Positions 36,039 to 43,994 of a stretch of 64,000 nucleotides of DNA are shown here, piece by piece. The number at the start of each line of letters is the position of its first letter. The stretch's first letter is position 1. Where the stretch lies: NCBI GenBank assembly GCA_029262235.1, contig JAJCZU010000006.1:260934-324933 (forward strand), written 5' to 3'. The stretch comes from Candidatus Eiseniibacteriota bacterium (GTDB taxonomy: Bacteria; Orphanbacterota; Orphanbacteria; Orphanbacterales; Orphanbacteraceae). The notes under the pieces are model-generated. The model did not search any database. It was given only the letters and a program-made list of their open reading frames with translations, and was not told where the DNA came from. The translations under genes were made by a program, and so were the position numbers.

Positions 36039-36517
36039 GCGGGGAAGATACGGGAGCGGGGGGACGGATACAAGCGTTTCTCCAGCGCGCGCGCAGGCTC
36101 CCGGGGAATCGAAATGGAGCTACATGATTTGTAGTTTGTGAACCGCCGGAGCAACTTTGCATAGTGTGCTTCGTAAAGCGTTGTTCAATAGCTGAATAAA
36201 TGGATGACTTGAAGTATTATGGGAAGTATTGCCCTACGTATTGTGTAGTATGTGTTCCGCTTAATCTGTAAACATAGTAGTCGCTTGAAATAGAGCCGCT
36301 AAGTGGATGAAATCACTTCTGTTAGCGGGTACCAACTTCCCACCGGATTGGCATGTAACTTGATGAGTATTGTTATCGAAAACAACACGATGTGTCAGCC
36401 AGATCTGACCCCCTGCGCAGCTCGTGATCACGCTTCATCATGAGCCAAATCGATAAGGGATCCATAACTACCCTGGGTTTCCAAGTTGCGTGCACGGTCC
36501 AGCGGGGGGTCGTTTTG
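36039..36517. other. AT-richer gene-free stretch between divergent genes
   Basis: No protein gene is supported. Base composition is visibly more A/T-rich than its surroundings from about 36110 to 36400. It contains a strong hairpin near 36296-36327 (CCGCTAAGTG pairing with CAC...TTAGCGG), a perfect palindrome CGTGATCACG near 36425, and short inverted repeats near 36390. A strong + strand terminator closes it, so a non-coding RNA is possible. Confidence 0.5.
36045..36073 (-). promoter_or_regulatory. Promoter placed for a leaderless transcript
   Basis: On the minus strand TTGTAT (36068-36073) and TATCTT (36045-36050) are separated by 17 bases, and the ATG of the membrane-protein gene begins 6 bases after the -10 box. 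Confidence 0.45.
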
Positions 36518-36546
36518 AAGCCGGTCTTCGGACCGGCTTTCTTTTT
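36518..36546 (+). terminator. Strong Rho-independent terminator
   Basis: AAGCCGGTC (36518-36526) and GACCGGCTT (36531-36539) form a perfect 9-bp stem with a TTCG tetraloop, followed by TCTTTTT. No protein gene ends just before it on the + strand. Confidence 0.9.
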
Positions 36547-36573
36547 GCCCGTTTCCCCTGCTAAGCTCGCCGC

Positions 36574-37449
36574 ATGAAAGCGCTTGTCATCGTCAATCCG
36601 CGCGCCGGGATCGCGCGTGATCGCCAGAAGATCGCGCGGCAGGTCGAGGGCGCTCTGCCGGAGTACGCGGTCGAGATCGCAACACCGGGGAGTATCGCCG
36701 GCCTGCGTGAAACGGTGACCGGAGCCGTTGCAGCCGGGGCGGGGCTCGTGATCGCGGTGGGGGGCGACGGGACCGTCCACGAGGTGGGCCGGCATCTGAT
36801 CGGCACCCGGACGGCGCTCGGCATCCTTCCGCTCGGCTCGGGGAACGGACTCGCCCGGGGACTCGGGATCGGTTTCACGGCCAAACAGGCGCTCGACGTG
36901 CTCCGTGATGGAGGCGAGCGCACCATCGACGTCGGCTACGTGAATGAGGAGCCGTTCTTCAGCGTTTCCGGGATCGGGTTCGACGCGGCCGTCGGCGAGG
37001 GCTTCGCGAAGAGCAAAGTGCGCGGCATTCTGCCCTATCTCAGCATCGCGGCCCGCGAGTCGATTCAGTTCAAGCCGGTCGAAGTTTCGATCCGGTTCGG
37101 CGGGCGGGAAATCGTGGCGAAAGTTCTTCTGGTCGCAGTCGCCAATACGGACGAATTCGGATCGGGGGCGAAGATTGCGCCGAACGCCGATCCGTCGGAC
37201 GGGCTTCTGGATATCGTCGTGATCCGGAACGTAAACGTGCTCGAAATGCTCGTTAACTCGCCCCGGCTCTTCGACGGCACCATTCAGGATGCCGGTCCGG
37301 TCGAGATGTATCAGGCGAGCGAGATTCGAATCCTGCGGCCGCAGTCAGCCCCTCTCCATGTAGACGGCGAACCGCTGGAAGAAGGCCCGGTCCTTCATTA
37401 TAAAGTGGCTCGTGGCGCACTCCGCGTGCGCGTCCCGAAAACACCGTGA
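36574..37449 (+). CDS. Diacylglycerol/lipid kinase family protein
   Basis: The 291-residue protein belongs to the DAGK catalytic-domain family (YegS/BmrU/DgkB type), which phosphorylates lipids such as diacylglycerol. It has VIVNPRAGIARDRQKIARQV, the nucleotide-binding VIAVGGDGTVHEVGRHLIG, GILPLGSGNGLARGLGI, and a C-terminal lobe with SGIGFDAAVGEGFAKSKV and LHVDGEPLEEGPVLHYKV. A TAAGCT element ends 6 bases before ATG 36574, and there is no Shine-Dalgarno site, so translation may be leaderless. The lipid substrate cannot be read from sequence. Confidence 0.88.
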   Translation: MKALVIVNPRAGIARDRQKIARQVEGALPEYAVEIATPGSIAGLRETVTGAVAAGAGLVIAVGGDGTVHEVGRHLIGTRTALGILPLGSGNGLARGLGIGFTAKQALDVLRDGGERTIDVGYVNEEPFFSVSGIGFDAAVGEGFAKSKVRGILPYLSIAARESIQFKPVEVSIRFGGREIVAKVLLVAVANTDEFGSGAKIAPNADPSDGLLDIVVIRNVNVLEMLVNSPRLFDGTIQDAGPVEMYQASEIRILRPQSAPLHVDGEPLEEGPVLHYKVARGALRVRVPKTP

Positions 37450-37468
37450 GCGGAGCCACGCGATCCGC

Positions 37469-37497
37469 TTGCGATCCGGGCGCTCCTTCGTTAGGGT
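37469..37497 (+). promoter_or_regulatory. Promoter of the selenoprotein thioredoxin gene (leaderless)
   Basis: TTGCGA (37469-37474) and TAGGGT (37492-37497) are separated by 17 bases. ATG 37505 begins 8 bases after the last base of the -10 box, where transcription would start, and no Shine-Dalgarno site is present. Confidence 0.5.
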
Positions 37498-37504
37498 ATT
37501 TCGC

Positions 37505-38779
37505 ATGAAAGCGAGCACGACCACGACCACGAGCATGACCACGGCTGCAATACGCGGTGCGTTTCCATGCGCCGGCCGCCTGTTGCTGACGATCATCGGC
37601 GGCGCATGTGTTCTTGCGGGCGCCGGTTGCGGCGGCCTCGACGACTCCATCACCACGACCGTGAGGCCGATGGGAACGGATGAAGTGTGGAGCGCCGACT
37701 CTCCCCGGATCATGATGGAGTCGGGAACGCCCTTTTCGATCGCGAACTATCGTTCCAGGATCTATCCGTACTCCGCGGAGCTGCCGGTCGGGAGCGAAGG
37801 CGGCGTCCGTCCGAAAGTGATGGTGCAGGGGACGGAAGAAGGGGAGCTCTTCAATCAGCAGCTCTTCCTGAGCTTCGGTACGGAAGGCGGGTTCCGGCCG
37901 ACGAGCGCCACGTTCACGCCGCTTGCCGACCATCCCGGCTACTATGAAGCGACCGACCTCGACATCCCGATCGAAATTCTCGTGAACGGAAAGAAACACG
38001 AGCGGGCGGTTACGGTTTCCCCGCTGCTCCGGTGCCGGGATGGGAAAGTTCAGTTTCGATACTCCTCCCCGAACGTGCGCGAAGGCCGGTTTCCGGCGAT
38101 CGGTGTTCCGTTCCTGCTCTATGACGCTGATGTAAACGGCCTGTTCGACTCCAGTGACGTACTCGTGATCGACCATAACGGCGACGGTTTCTTCGACGGC
38201 AATCGGAACAGTATCGAGCGTTACTCGCTGTTCGAACCGTTCGACCTCGGTGGCCACGCCTACGCGATCACTTCCGTGCAGTGGGACGGCTCCCGTGTGC
38301 AGTGGGGCGATTCCGACGCCACCGTCGTGCCGCGTGATCCCCTGCTGGTCGGCGAACGCGCCCCCGACTTCACGCTTCCCGATCCGCAGGGAAACATGCT
38401 TTCGTTTCACGAAGTGCGCGATGGAAAGCCGGTGCTTCTTTCATACTGGGCCACGTGGTGACCCGGGTGTGTTGAGGAGTCTCCTCAACTCGCAAAACTG
38501 AACGAAGAGTATGGCGATCGCCTCACGGTTTTCGGCGTGAGCTACGACGATTCGGCATCGGCGGTCACCCGCTTCTTCGAAGAGAAGGGATACTCGTATC
38601 CTGTCGTGATGGACACGCGCATGGGCGGTGTGACGGGGCCGCTCTACCAGGTGGGGGGGATTCCGACGCTCATGCTGATCGGAGCGGACGGCACCGTGTT
38701 CGAACGTCGCATCGGGTTCGAGCCGGGTGACGAGCATGATCTTCGAAACGCCGTGGAACGCCTCCTGGCGGCTCGATGA
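37505..38779 (+). CDS. Selenocysteine-containing lipoprotein thioredoxin (TlpA/ResA-like), TGA at 38459 read as Sec
   Basis: Read through one in-frame TGA, this is a single 424-residue protein. The N-terminus is a lipoprotein signal ending LAGAGCGG (Cys42). A middle domain of unknown function (about 60-275) includes Asp-rich loops (YDADVNGLFDSSDV, IDHNGDGFFDGN). The C-terminal thioredoxin domain begins GERAPDFTLPDPQGNMLSFH. Its active site is SYWATW-U319-PGC322, where TlpA proteins normally have WCxxC. The fold continues in the same frame after the TGA (EESPQLAKLNEEYGDRLTVF, then cis-Pro VGGIPTLMLIGADGTVFERR). A bacterial SECIS-like hairpin lies directly downstream. The true stop overlaps the next gene by ATGA, showing that the ribosome is expected to reach it. 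A disabling nonsense mutation is the alternative and is less likely. Confidence 0.9.
38459..38493 (+). promoter_or_regulatory. Selenocysteine codon and bacterial SECIS-like hairpin
   Basis: TGA (38459-38461) is followed by GTTGAGGA (38471-38478), loop GTC, and TCCTCAAC (38482-38489): a perfect 8-bp stem. It extends by three more pairs after one T-T mismatch. The loop starts with G and lies 17 bases after the TGA, inside the 16-37-base window described for bacterial SECIS elements. Confidence 0.88.
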
Positions 38780-39864
38780 CAGAACGCCGGCGCGTCTACG
38801 CGGGATTCCTCGCAGCGACGCTTCTCTTTTTCCTCTTCTTTTTTCTGACCGCGCGCACGATCGGCGACGCTTTCCCCTCGACCGACACGACACTGTTCGA
38901 TCAAAAGCTGGCCGAGTTGTTCGGGTCTGAAGATCCGTACGACGTGATCTTTGTCGGCTCGAGTCGCGTGTACCGGCATGTTCGCCCCGCCACCTTCGAT
39001 TCCGTTCTCGCCGCGCACGACATTCCCGTGCACTCCTACAACCTCGGCTCCCCCGGTACGAACGCGTTCGAAACGCCGTTTCAGCTCCGCACGATCTTGA
39101 AGCGTGATCGCGAAGCGCGCATTCGATGGGTGTTCGTCGCTCTCGAGGGACTCGAATGGAACATGGAGGAGATGAACCTCGCAAGCGATCGGGTTTCCCG
39201 CTATTTCGACTGGCGTACTTTTCTGCGCGCGGCGCGGCTCCTGGGCGCAAACGAAACACGAGCGGATGAAGATCGACTCGCCGCGCTGCTCGATCGCGTG
39301 CCGCCGCTGTTCCGAAACGTGACGGCGTATGCGAGAGGCGGGAACTGGCTTCGCGAGCAGATCGAGCCGGGGCGAAGCATGGCGGCGTCTTCGCTGGCCA
39401 GACATGAGGACGGCTTTCTCTCGCTGGACACCGCGTATGAGTATTCCGAGGGGGCCGTGCGGGAAGATCTCGATGAGAGGATCGAAACGTACACGCGCAA
39501 CCGCGAGAAACGAGCGTTCAGAAAGGGGCGGGGCGATACGGACTCGACGGACGTGTCGCATCAGGCTCCCGTGCTCGGTGATCTCGTGCGCGAGATCGAG
39601 GAAATCGTGCGCGGGCACGGCGCGGAAGGCGTTTTCTTCGAACGGAACTTCAATCCGGGCGCGCCCGACCTGCAAGCGATGAAACGCGCGGGGCGGATCA
39701 GGCATTTGATTTCGCTCGAAGATGCCGTTCGCTATCCGGCGCTCCATGATGACCGGCACCGGTTCGACGGCGGTCACTTCGGTGCCGAGGGGGCGGAAGT
39801 TCTGACCCGGTATCTTGCGGAGGCGTTCGTGCCGATTGCACGAGGGAACGGCGGCGGCTCTTGA
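38776..39864 (+). CDS. Membrane-anchored SGNH-like (AlgJ/AlgX/DltD-like) protein, copy 1
   Basis: The 362-residue protein has an N-terminal membrane anchor (FLAATLLFFLFFFLTA) and an outward-facing SGNH-hydrolase-like domain. The nucleophile block is DVIFVGSSRVYRHVRPATFD (Ser near 62), and the C-terminal D-x-x-H block is FDGGHFGAEGAEVLTRYLAE (about 331-335). Such proteins work with MBOAT acyltransferases to acylate exported polymers. It is coupled by ATGA to the selenoprotein gene before it and by TTGA to the MBOAT gene after it. A second copy lies at 41.4 kb. The acceptor is unknown. Confidence 0.82.
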   Translation: MTERRRVYAGFLAATLLFFLFFFLTARTIGDAFPSTDTTLFDQKLAELFGSEDPYDVIFVGSSRVYRHVRPATFDSVLAAHDIPVHSYNLGSPGTNAFETPFQLRTILKRDREARIRWVFVALEGLEWNMEEMNLASDRVSRYFDWRTFLRAARLLGANETRADEDRLAALLDRVPPLFRNVTAYARGGNWLREQIEPGRSMAASSLARHEDGFLSLDTAYEYSEGAVREDLDERIETYTRNREKRAFRKGRGDTDSTDVSHQAPVLGDLVREIEEIVRGHGAEGVFFERNFNPGAPDLQAMKRAGRIRHLISLEDAVRYPALHDDRHRFDGGHFGAEGAEVLTRYLAEAFVPIARGNGGGS

Positions 39865-41261
39865 TTTTCACGGAGCTGCGCTTTCTGGTCTTCTTCGCGA
39901 TCGTGCTCGGCGTCCACTGGGTGCTCCCCCGAAACCGGCCCCGCAAGGTGTGGCTTCTCGCTGCAAGCTACGTGTTTTATGCCGCCTGGGACTGGCGCTT
40001 CCTGAGCCTGATTCTCGGTTCCACGATCGTGGACTATATCGTCGGGCTCAAGCTCGAGAGCGGTGGCGACCCGCGCATGCGGCGCGGATGGATTGCCGTA
40101 AGCGTGGTCGTGAACCTGTCGCTTCTGGCCGTCTTCAAGTATTTCCACTTCTTCGCCGACTCGGCCGCCGCTCTACTGCAGGCGCTCGGCCTCACGGTCG
40201 AGCCTGCGTCCCTGCGCATCATTCTTCCCGTGGGAATCAGTTTCTATACGTTTCAAACGATGAGCTATTCGCTCGACATCTATCGGGGGAAGCTCCGGGC
40301 GACGCGCGACTTTCTGGACCTTGCGCTTTTCGTGGGCTTCTTCCCGCAGCTCGTGGCCGGCCCGATCGTGCGTGCCCGTGATTTTCTGCCGCAGCTTCTC
40401 CGCCGTCGTGTTTCATCGGACATTGCTTTTCGCCCGCTGCTTCTCCTGTTCCTTTCCGGTTTCTTCAAGAAAGCGTGTATCTCCGACAATATATCCGGCG
40501 TAGTCGATGCCTACTTCACAGACCCGACTGCGTACGACGCCTTGAGCGCATGGATCGCCGTGCTTCTTTACGCCGTGCAGATCTACTGCGACTTCTCCGG
40601 CTATTCGGACATGGCGATCGCGACGGCCGGATTTCTCGGCTACTCGCTCTGCGAGAACTTCGCGTTCCCGTATTTCGCGGGGAGCATTCAGGACTTCTGG
40701 CGGCGCTGGCACATCAGCCTGTCGTCCTGGCTGCGTGACTACCTCTATATTCCTCTCGGCGGAAGCTATGGCGGAAAGCTCTACCGCTATCGCAACCTGA
40801 TGCTGACCATGCTGCTGGGCGGTCTGTGGCACGGGGCGGCCTGGCGCTTCGTGATCTGGGGCGGGCTGCACGGTCTGGCCCTGATCGTGCATCGCGAGTT
40901 TCACGAACGGGTGCGTGGGAGTTCGTTCCGCGTTCCCCCCGCGATCGGCATTGCCGTCACGTTCTGGTGGGTGGGCCTTACGTGGATCTTTTTTCGCGCA
41001 GCGGACTGGCAGTCGGCATTTGTGACCGCCCGCGCCTATCTGCTGTTCGAGAGCCCGGGTACGAGCAGCCTTCCCGTGCAATCCTTCGGGATGTTCGCGC
41101 TGCTTGCCATCATGCACGCCGCGGCCTGCCGGGGGACGTGGCGGAACAGATTACTCAGGGCGCCGCGCCCTCTCTTCGGCGCGTGTGTCGGCGCGATCGT
41201 GGCGCTGATTCTGATCTTCAAGGCCGCGTCGGTCAGCCCCTTCATCTACTTTCAGTTTTGA
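39861..41261 (+). CDS. MBOAT family O-acyltransferase (DltB/AlgI-like), copy 1
   Basis: The 466-residue polytopic protein matches the MBOAT/AlgI family, which moves acyl groups across the membrane. It has FTELRFLVFFAIVLGVHW, PVGISFYTFQTMSYSLDIYR, VAGPIVRARDFLPQL, WRRWHISLSSWLRDYLYIPL and the active-site histidine in LLGGLWHGAAWRFVIWGGLH (near residue 324). The start is TTG 39861, overlapping the stop of the SGNH-like gene. Alginate is not implied: no alginate genes are present here. Confidence 0.93.
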   Translation: MIFTELRFLVFFAIVLGVHWVLPRNRPRKVWLLAASYVFYAAWDWRFLSLILGSTIVDYIVGLKLESGGDPRMRRGWIAVSVVVNLSLLAVFKYFHFFADSAAALLQALGLTVEPASLRIILPVGISFYTFQTMSYSLDIYRGKLRATRDFLDLALFVGFFPQLVAGPIVRARDFLPQLLRRRVSSDIAFRPLLLLFLSGFFKKACISDNISGVVDAYFTDPTAYDALSAWIAVLLYAVQIYCDFSGYSDMAIATAGFLGYSLCENFAFPYFAGSIQDFWRRWHISLSSWLRDYLYIPLGGSYGGKLYRYRNLMLTMLLGGLWHGAAWRFVIWGGLHGLALIVHREFHERVRGSSFRVPPAIGIAVTFWWVGLTWIFFRAADWQSAFVTARAYLLFESPGTSSLPVQSFGMFALLAIMHAAACRGTWRNRLLRAPRPLFGACVGAIVALILIFKAASVSPFIYFQF

Positions 41262-41275
41262 TCGCACCGGAGTCC

Positions 41276-41304
41276 TTGTCACACCGCCGCCGCTTCGCTA
41301 GGCT
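41276..41304 (+). promoter_or_regulatory. Promoter before the second SGNH-MBOAT pair
   Basis: TTGTCA (41276-41281) and TAGGCT (41299-41304) have 17-base spacing. An ATG at 41312 would open a 17-codon leaderless ORF ending just before the SGNH copy 2 start, so the pair may have its own regulated leader. Confidence 0.5.
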
Positions 41305-41372
41305 CTGCCTCATGATCGGAATGAGAAATCACAGGGGTGGCCGACGATTCCCCGCAACAGGTTGACGCCACT

Positions 41373-42455
41373 ATGTCTCTACCGGTGAATCGCGTCGTGA
41401 AATCGCTCCTCAGCATGGTTCTGTTTCTGTCGACCCTTGCGATTGCGGCGCACTTTATCGGCGGCGCGTTCCCTTCGAACGACAACCGGTTCTTCGATCG
41501 CAAACTCGCGCAGTTTGCAGCGGCCGACCCACCCTACGATGTGATCTTTACCGGTTCGAGTCGCGTCTACCGGCATATCCATCCCGCGATGTTCGATTCG
41601 GTCACGGCCGCGAACGGAATCTCCACGCATTCGTACAATTTCGGTTATACGGGAACGACTCCGCTCGAGACACCACACCAGCTCAGGCAGATCCTGGCGG
41701 AAGATCAGGCGGGGCATGTGCGCTGGGTCTTCGTTTCGCTCGAAGGGCTCGAAACGCAGCTCGAGAAGATGAACCTGCGAAGTGATCGCGTGGCGCTCTA
41801 TCACGACCGTCACACGTTCGCGCGCTATGCGCGACTGCTTGTCGCGAACGGGAGTCTGACCTGGAAAGAGCGGCTCGAAGCGCTCGGCGAACGGGTCCTG
41901 CCGCTCTTCATCCACTACACGGGCCACGGGAGGGGCGGTACCTGGTTCCGGGAGCGGATCGAGGCACGCCCGGTCGGCATCGCCGAAACGTGGTGGCAGC
42001 ACGAGGACGGTTTTCTTTCGCTCGACAGCGCCGTCGTGTATGCCCGGGGTGTGGCGAAGGATCGGCTCGAAAAACGCCGTGACAAACTCGTGGGTCGGCC
42101 CGCTGATCAAACGGACAGCTTCGCGGCAGACTATCCCGACCTTTCGTACCAGCAGCCGGTGCTCGAAGATCTCATCGCGGATATCAGCGCCGTGGTGCGG
42201 GGGCATGGCGCGGAAGTCGTGTTCTTCGTTCGCACCATGGACGCTGAGGCGGCGCACGACCTCGAGTCCGCGCGCCGTGACGGCGCCCTTACGCATCTCA
42301 TCTCGCTCGACGACGCCGCTCGCTACCCGGAGCTCCATGACAGGCGCTACCTGTTCGACGAAGGCCACTTCGGGGCGGAGGGGGCCGCGTTCTTTACGCG
42401 GTATCTTGCCGAAGGCTTCGTGCCCGTCGCGAAGCGAAGCGGGGACGCGCGATGA
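41373..42455 (+). CDS. Membrane-anchored SGNH-like protein, copy 2
   Basis: This about 360-residue protein is clearly homologous to the product of 38776-39864. It has an N-terminal membrane anchor (LLSMVLFLSTLAIAAHFI), DVIFTGSSRVYRHIHPAMFD with the nucleophile Ser, WVFVSLEGLETQLEKMNL, and FDEGHFGAEGAAFFTRYLAE with the D-x-x-H block. ATG 41373 is favoured; GTG 41337 is an alternative that adds 12 residues before the anchor. Neither has a strong Shine-Dalgarno site. The end overlaps the MBOAT copy 2 by ATGA. It is probably a product of tandem duplication of the two-gene unit. Confidence 0.82.
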   Translation: MSLPVNRVVKSLLSMVLFLSTLAIAAHFIGGAFPSNDNRFFDRKLAQFAAADPPYDVIFTGSSRVYRHIHPAMFDSVTAANGISTHSYNFGYTGTTPLETPHQLRQILAEDQAGHVRWVFVSLEGLETQLEKMNLRSDRVALYHDRHTFARYARLLVANGSLTWKERLEALGERVLPLFIHYTGHGRGGTWFRERIEARPVGIAETWWQHEDGFLSLDSAVVYARGVAKDRLEKRRDKLVGRPADQTDSFAADYPDLSYQQPVLEDLIADISAVVRGHGAEVVFFVRTMDAEAAHDLESARRDGALTHLISLDDAARYPELHDRRYLFDEGHFGAEGAAFFTRYLAEGFVPVAKRSGDAR

Positions 42456-43855
42456 TTTTCACCGAGTTTCGCTTTCTCGCATTCTTCGCGGTCGTCCTCG
42501 CCGTTCACTGGGCACTGCCGCGCAACCGACCACGCAAGCTGTGGCTGCTGCTCGCGAGCTATGCGTTTTACGCGGCGTGGGACTGGCGGTTTTTGAGCCT
42601 GATTCTCGGGTCGACGGTTCTCGACTACTTCGTGGGGCGCAAGCTCGACGAGGAGGGCAGGAGCGACCGCGCGCGCAAGCGATGGGTCTCGCTGAGCGTT
42701 GTCGGCAACCTGGGGCTCCTGAGCGCCTTCAAGTACTTCCATTTCTTCGCGGATTCGGCGCTGGCGCTTCTACAGGCTCTCGGCTTTCATGCCGATCCGC
42801 TCACGCTCAGGATCATCCTGCCGGTCGGCATCAGTTTCTATACGTTTCAAACGATGAGCTACTCGCTCGACATCTATCGCAGGAAGATGCGCGCGACCCA
42901 TGACATTCTGGATCTCGCACTGTTCGTCGGCTTTTTTCCCCAGCTCGTGGCGGGACCGATCGTGCGCGCGCGCGAGTTTATCCCTCAGCTGGCACGCCGG
43001 CGCGCCTTATCGGACGTACGCTTTCGTCCGTACCTGCTTCTGTTTCTCGCGGGGTTTTTCAAGAAGGCGTGCGTATCGGACAACATCGTGGGCGTGGTCG
43101 ACCGCTACTTCGCCGACCCGTCATCATACGACGCCCTCAGCACCTGGATCGCCGTGCTCCTCTACACGATTCAGATCTACTGCGATTTCTCAGGCTACTC
43201 GGACATCGCAATCGCAACGGCGGGGTTTCTCGGGTACACGCTCTGCGAGAACTTCGCCTTTCCGTACTTCTCGGGAAGCATTCAGGATCTCTGGCGGCGC
43301 TGGCACATCAGCCTGTCCTCGTGGCTCCGTGACTATCTCTATATTCCGCTCGGGGGGAGCAAGGGAGGCAAGCTGTTCCGGTATCGCAATCTGATGCTCA
43401 CGATGCTCCTTGGCGGACTCTGGCACGGCGCGGCGTGGCGGTTCGTGATCTGGGGAGGCCTGCACGGTGTTTCGCTCGTATTTCATCGCGAGTTTCACGA
43501 ATGGATGGAGCGAAGAGGATGGCGCGTGCCGTCTCCCGCGGGTATCGCCATCACAATGTGGTGGTTCATGCTCACGCTCATCTGTTTTCGCTCCGAGAGC
43601 TGGACGAACGCATACACGACCACGCGCGCGTATCTGCTGTTCGAAAGCCCGGGGGCACGAAGTCTGCCCCGTGAGCTTCTCGCGGTCATCGTTCTGCTCG
43701 GTGTCATGCACGCCATCGCGTATCGAGCGCCGTTTCGCGGCCTTCTGGAGCGTGTGCCCGGGCCGGTTTTCGCGATGATCGTCGGGCTGGCGACGGCGGT
43801 CATATTGACGTTCATGGCGACCGACGTGACCCCCTTCATCTACTTCCAGTTCTAA
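42452..43855 (+). CDS. MBOAT family O-acyltransferase, copy 2
   Basis: The 467-residue protein is a close paralogue of the 39861-41261 product. The two share long identical stretches such as PVGISFYTFQTMSYSLDIYR and WHISLSSWLRDYLYIPLGGS, and the catalytic LLGGLWHGAAWRFVIWGGLH. Differences concentrate in the loops and C-terminal third. The start is ATG 42452, overlapping its SGNH partner. Each MBOAT thus has its own partner, suggesting two acylation activities with different acceptors or donors. No terminator is obvious after it. Confidence 0.93.
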   Translation: MIFTEFRFLAFFAVVLAVHWALPRNRPRKLWLLLASYAFYAAWDWRFLSLILGSTVLDYFVGRKLDEEGRSDRARKRWVSLSVVGNLGLLSAFKYFHFFADSALALLQALGFHADPLTLRIILPVGISFYTFQTMSYSLDIYRRKMRATHDILDLALFVGFFPQLVAGPIVRAREFIPQLARRRALSDVRFRPYLLLFLAGFFKKACVSDNIVGVVDRYFADPSSYDALSTWIAVLLYTIQIYCDFSGYSDIAIATAGFLGYTLCENFAFPYFSGSIQDLWRRWHISLSSWLRDYLYIPLGGSKGGKLFRYRNLMLTMLLGGLWHGAAWRFVIWGGLHGVSLVFHREFHEWMERRGWRVPSPAGIAITMWWFMLTLICFRSESWTNAYTTTRAYLLFESPGARSLPRELLAVIVLLGVMHAIAYRAPFRGLLERVPGPVFAMIVGLATAVILTFMATDVTPFIYFQF

Positions 43856-43876
43856 ACCCCCGATTGCGGACCCCCC

Positions 43877-43904
43877 TTGGCGGTTTCCGTGTTTTTCGTA
43901 TAGT
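43877..43904 (+). promoter_or_regulatory. Promoter of the ECF sigma / VWA operon
   Basis: TTGGCG (43877-43882) and TATAGT (43899-43904) are separated by 16 bases. The predicted leader is about 85 bases. Confidence 0.45.
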
Positions 43905-43994
43905 ACGGCACGCCGTGTAAACGAAATGCTCCGTGACCACGACATTCACTACGAGCAACGGCCCAGTCGTTGCAGAGCGGCGAAAGGAGAGGAC

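Noticed and set aside
38459-38461. TGA in the thioredoxin gene as a disabling nonsense mutation (pseudogene in two pieces)
   Set aside because: The codon falls exactly on the first Cys of the redox motif, the frame stays conserved for another 105 residues, a SECIS-like hairpin follows, and the distal stop is coupled to the next gene.
41312-41365. Seventeen-codon leaderless ORF before SGNH copy 2
   Set aside because: Its placement after the -10 box is suggestive, but it is too short and unconserved-looking to call as a gene; it is mentioned only with the promoter.
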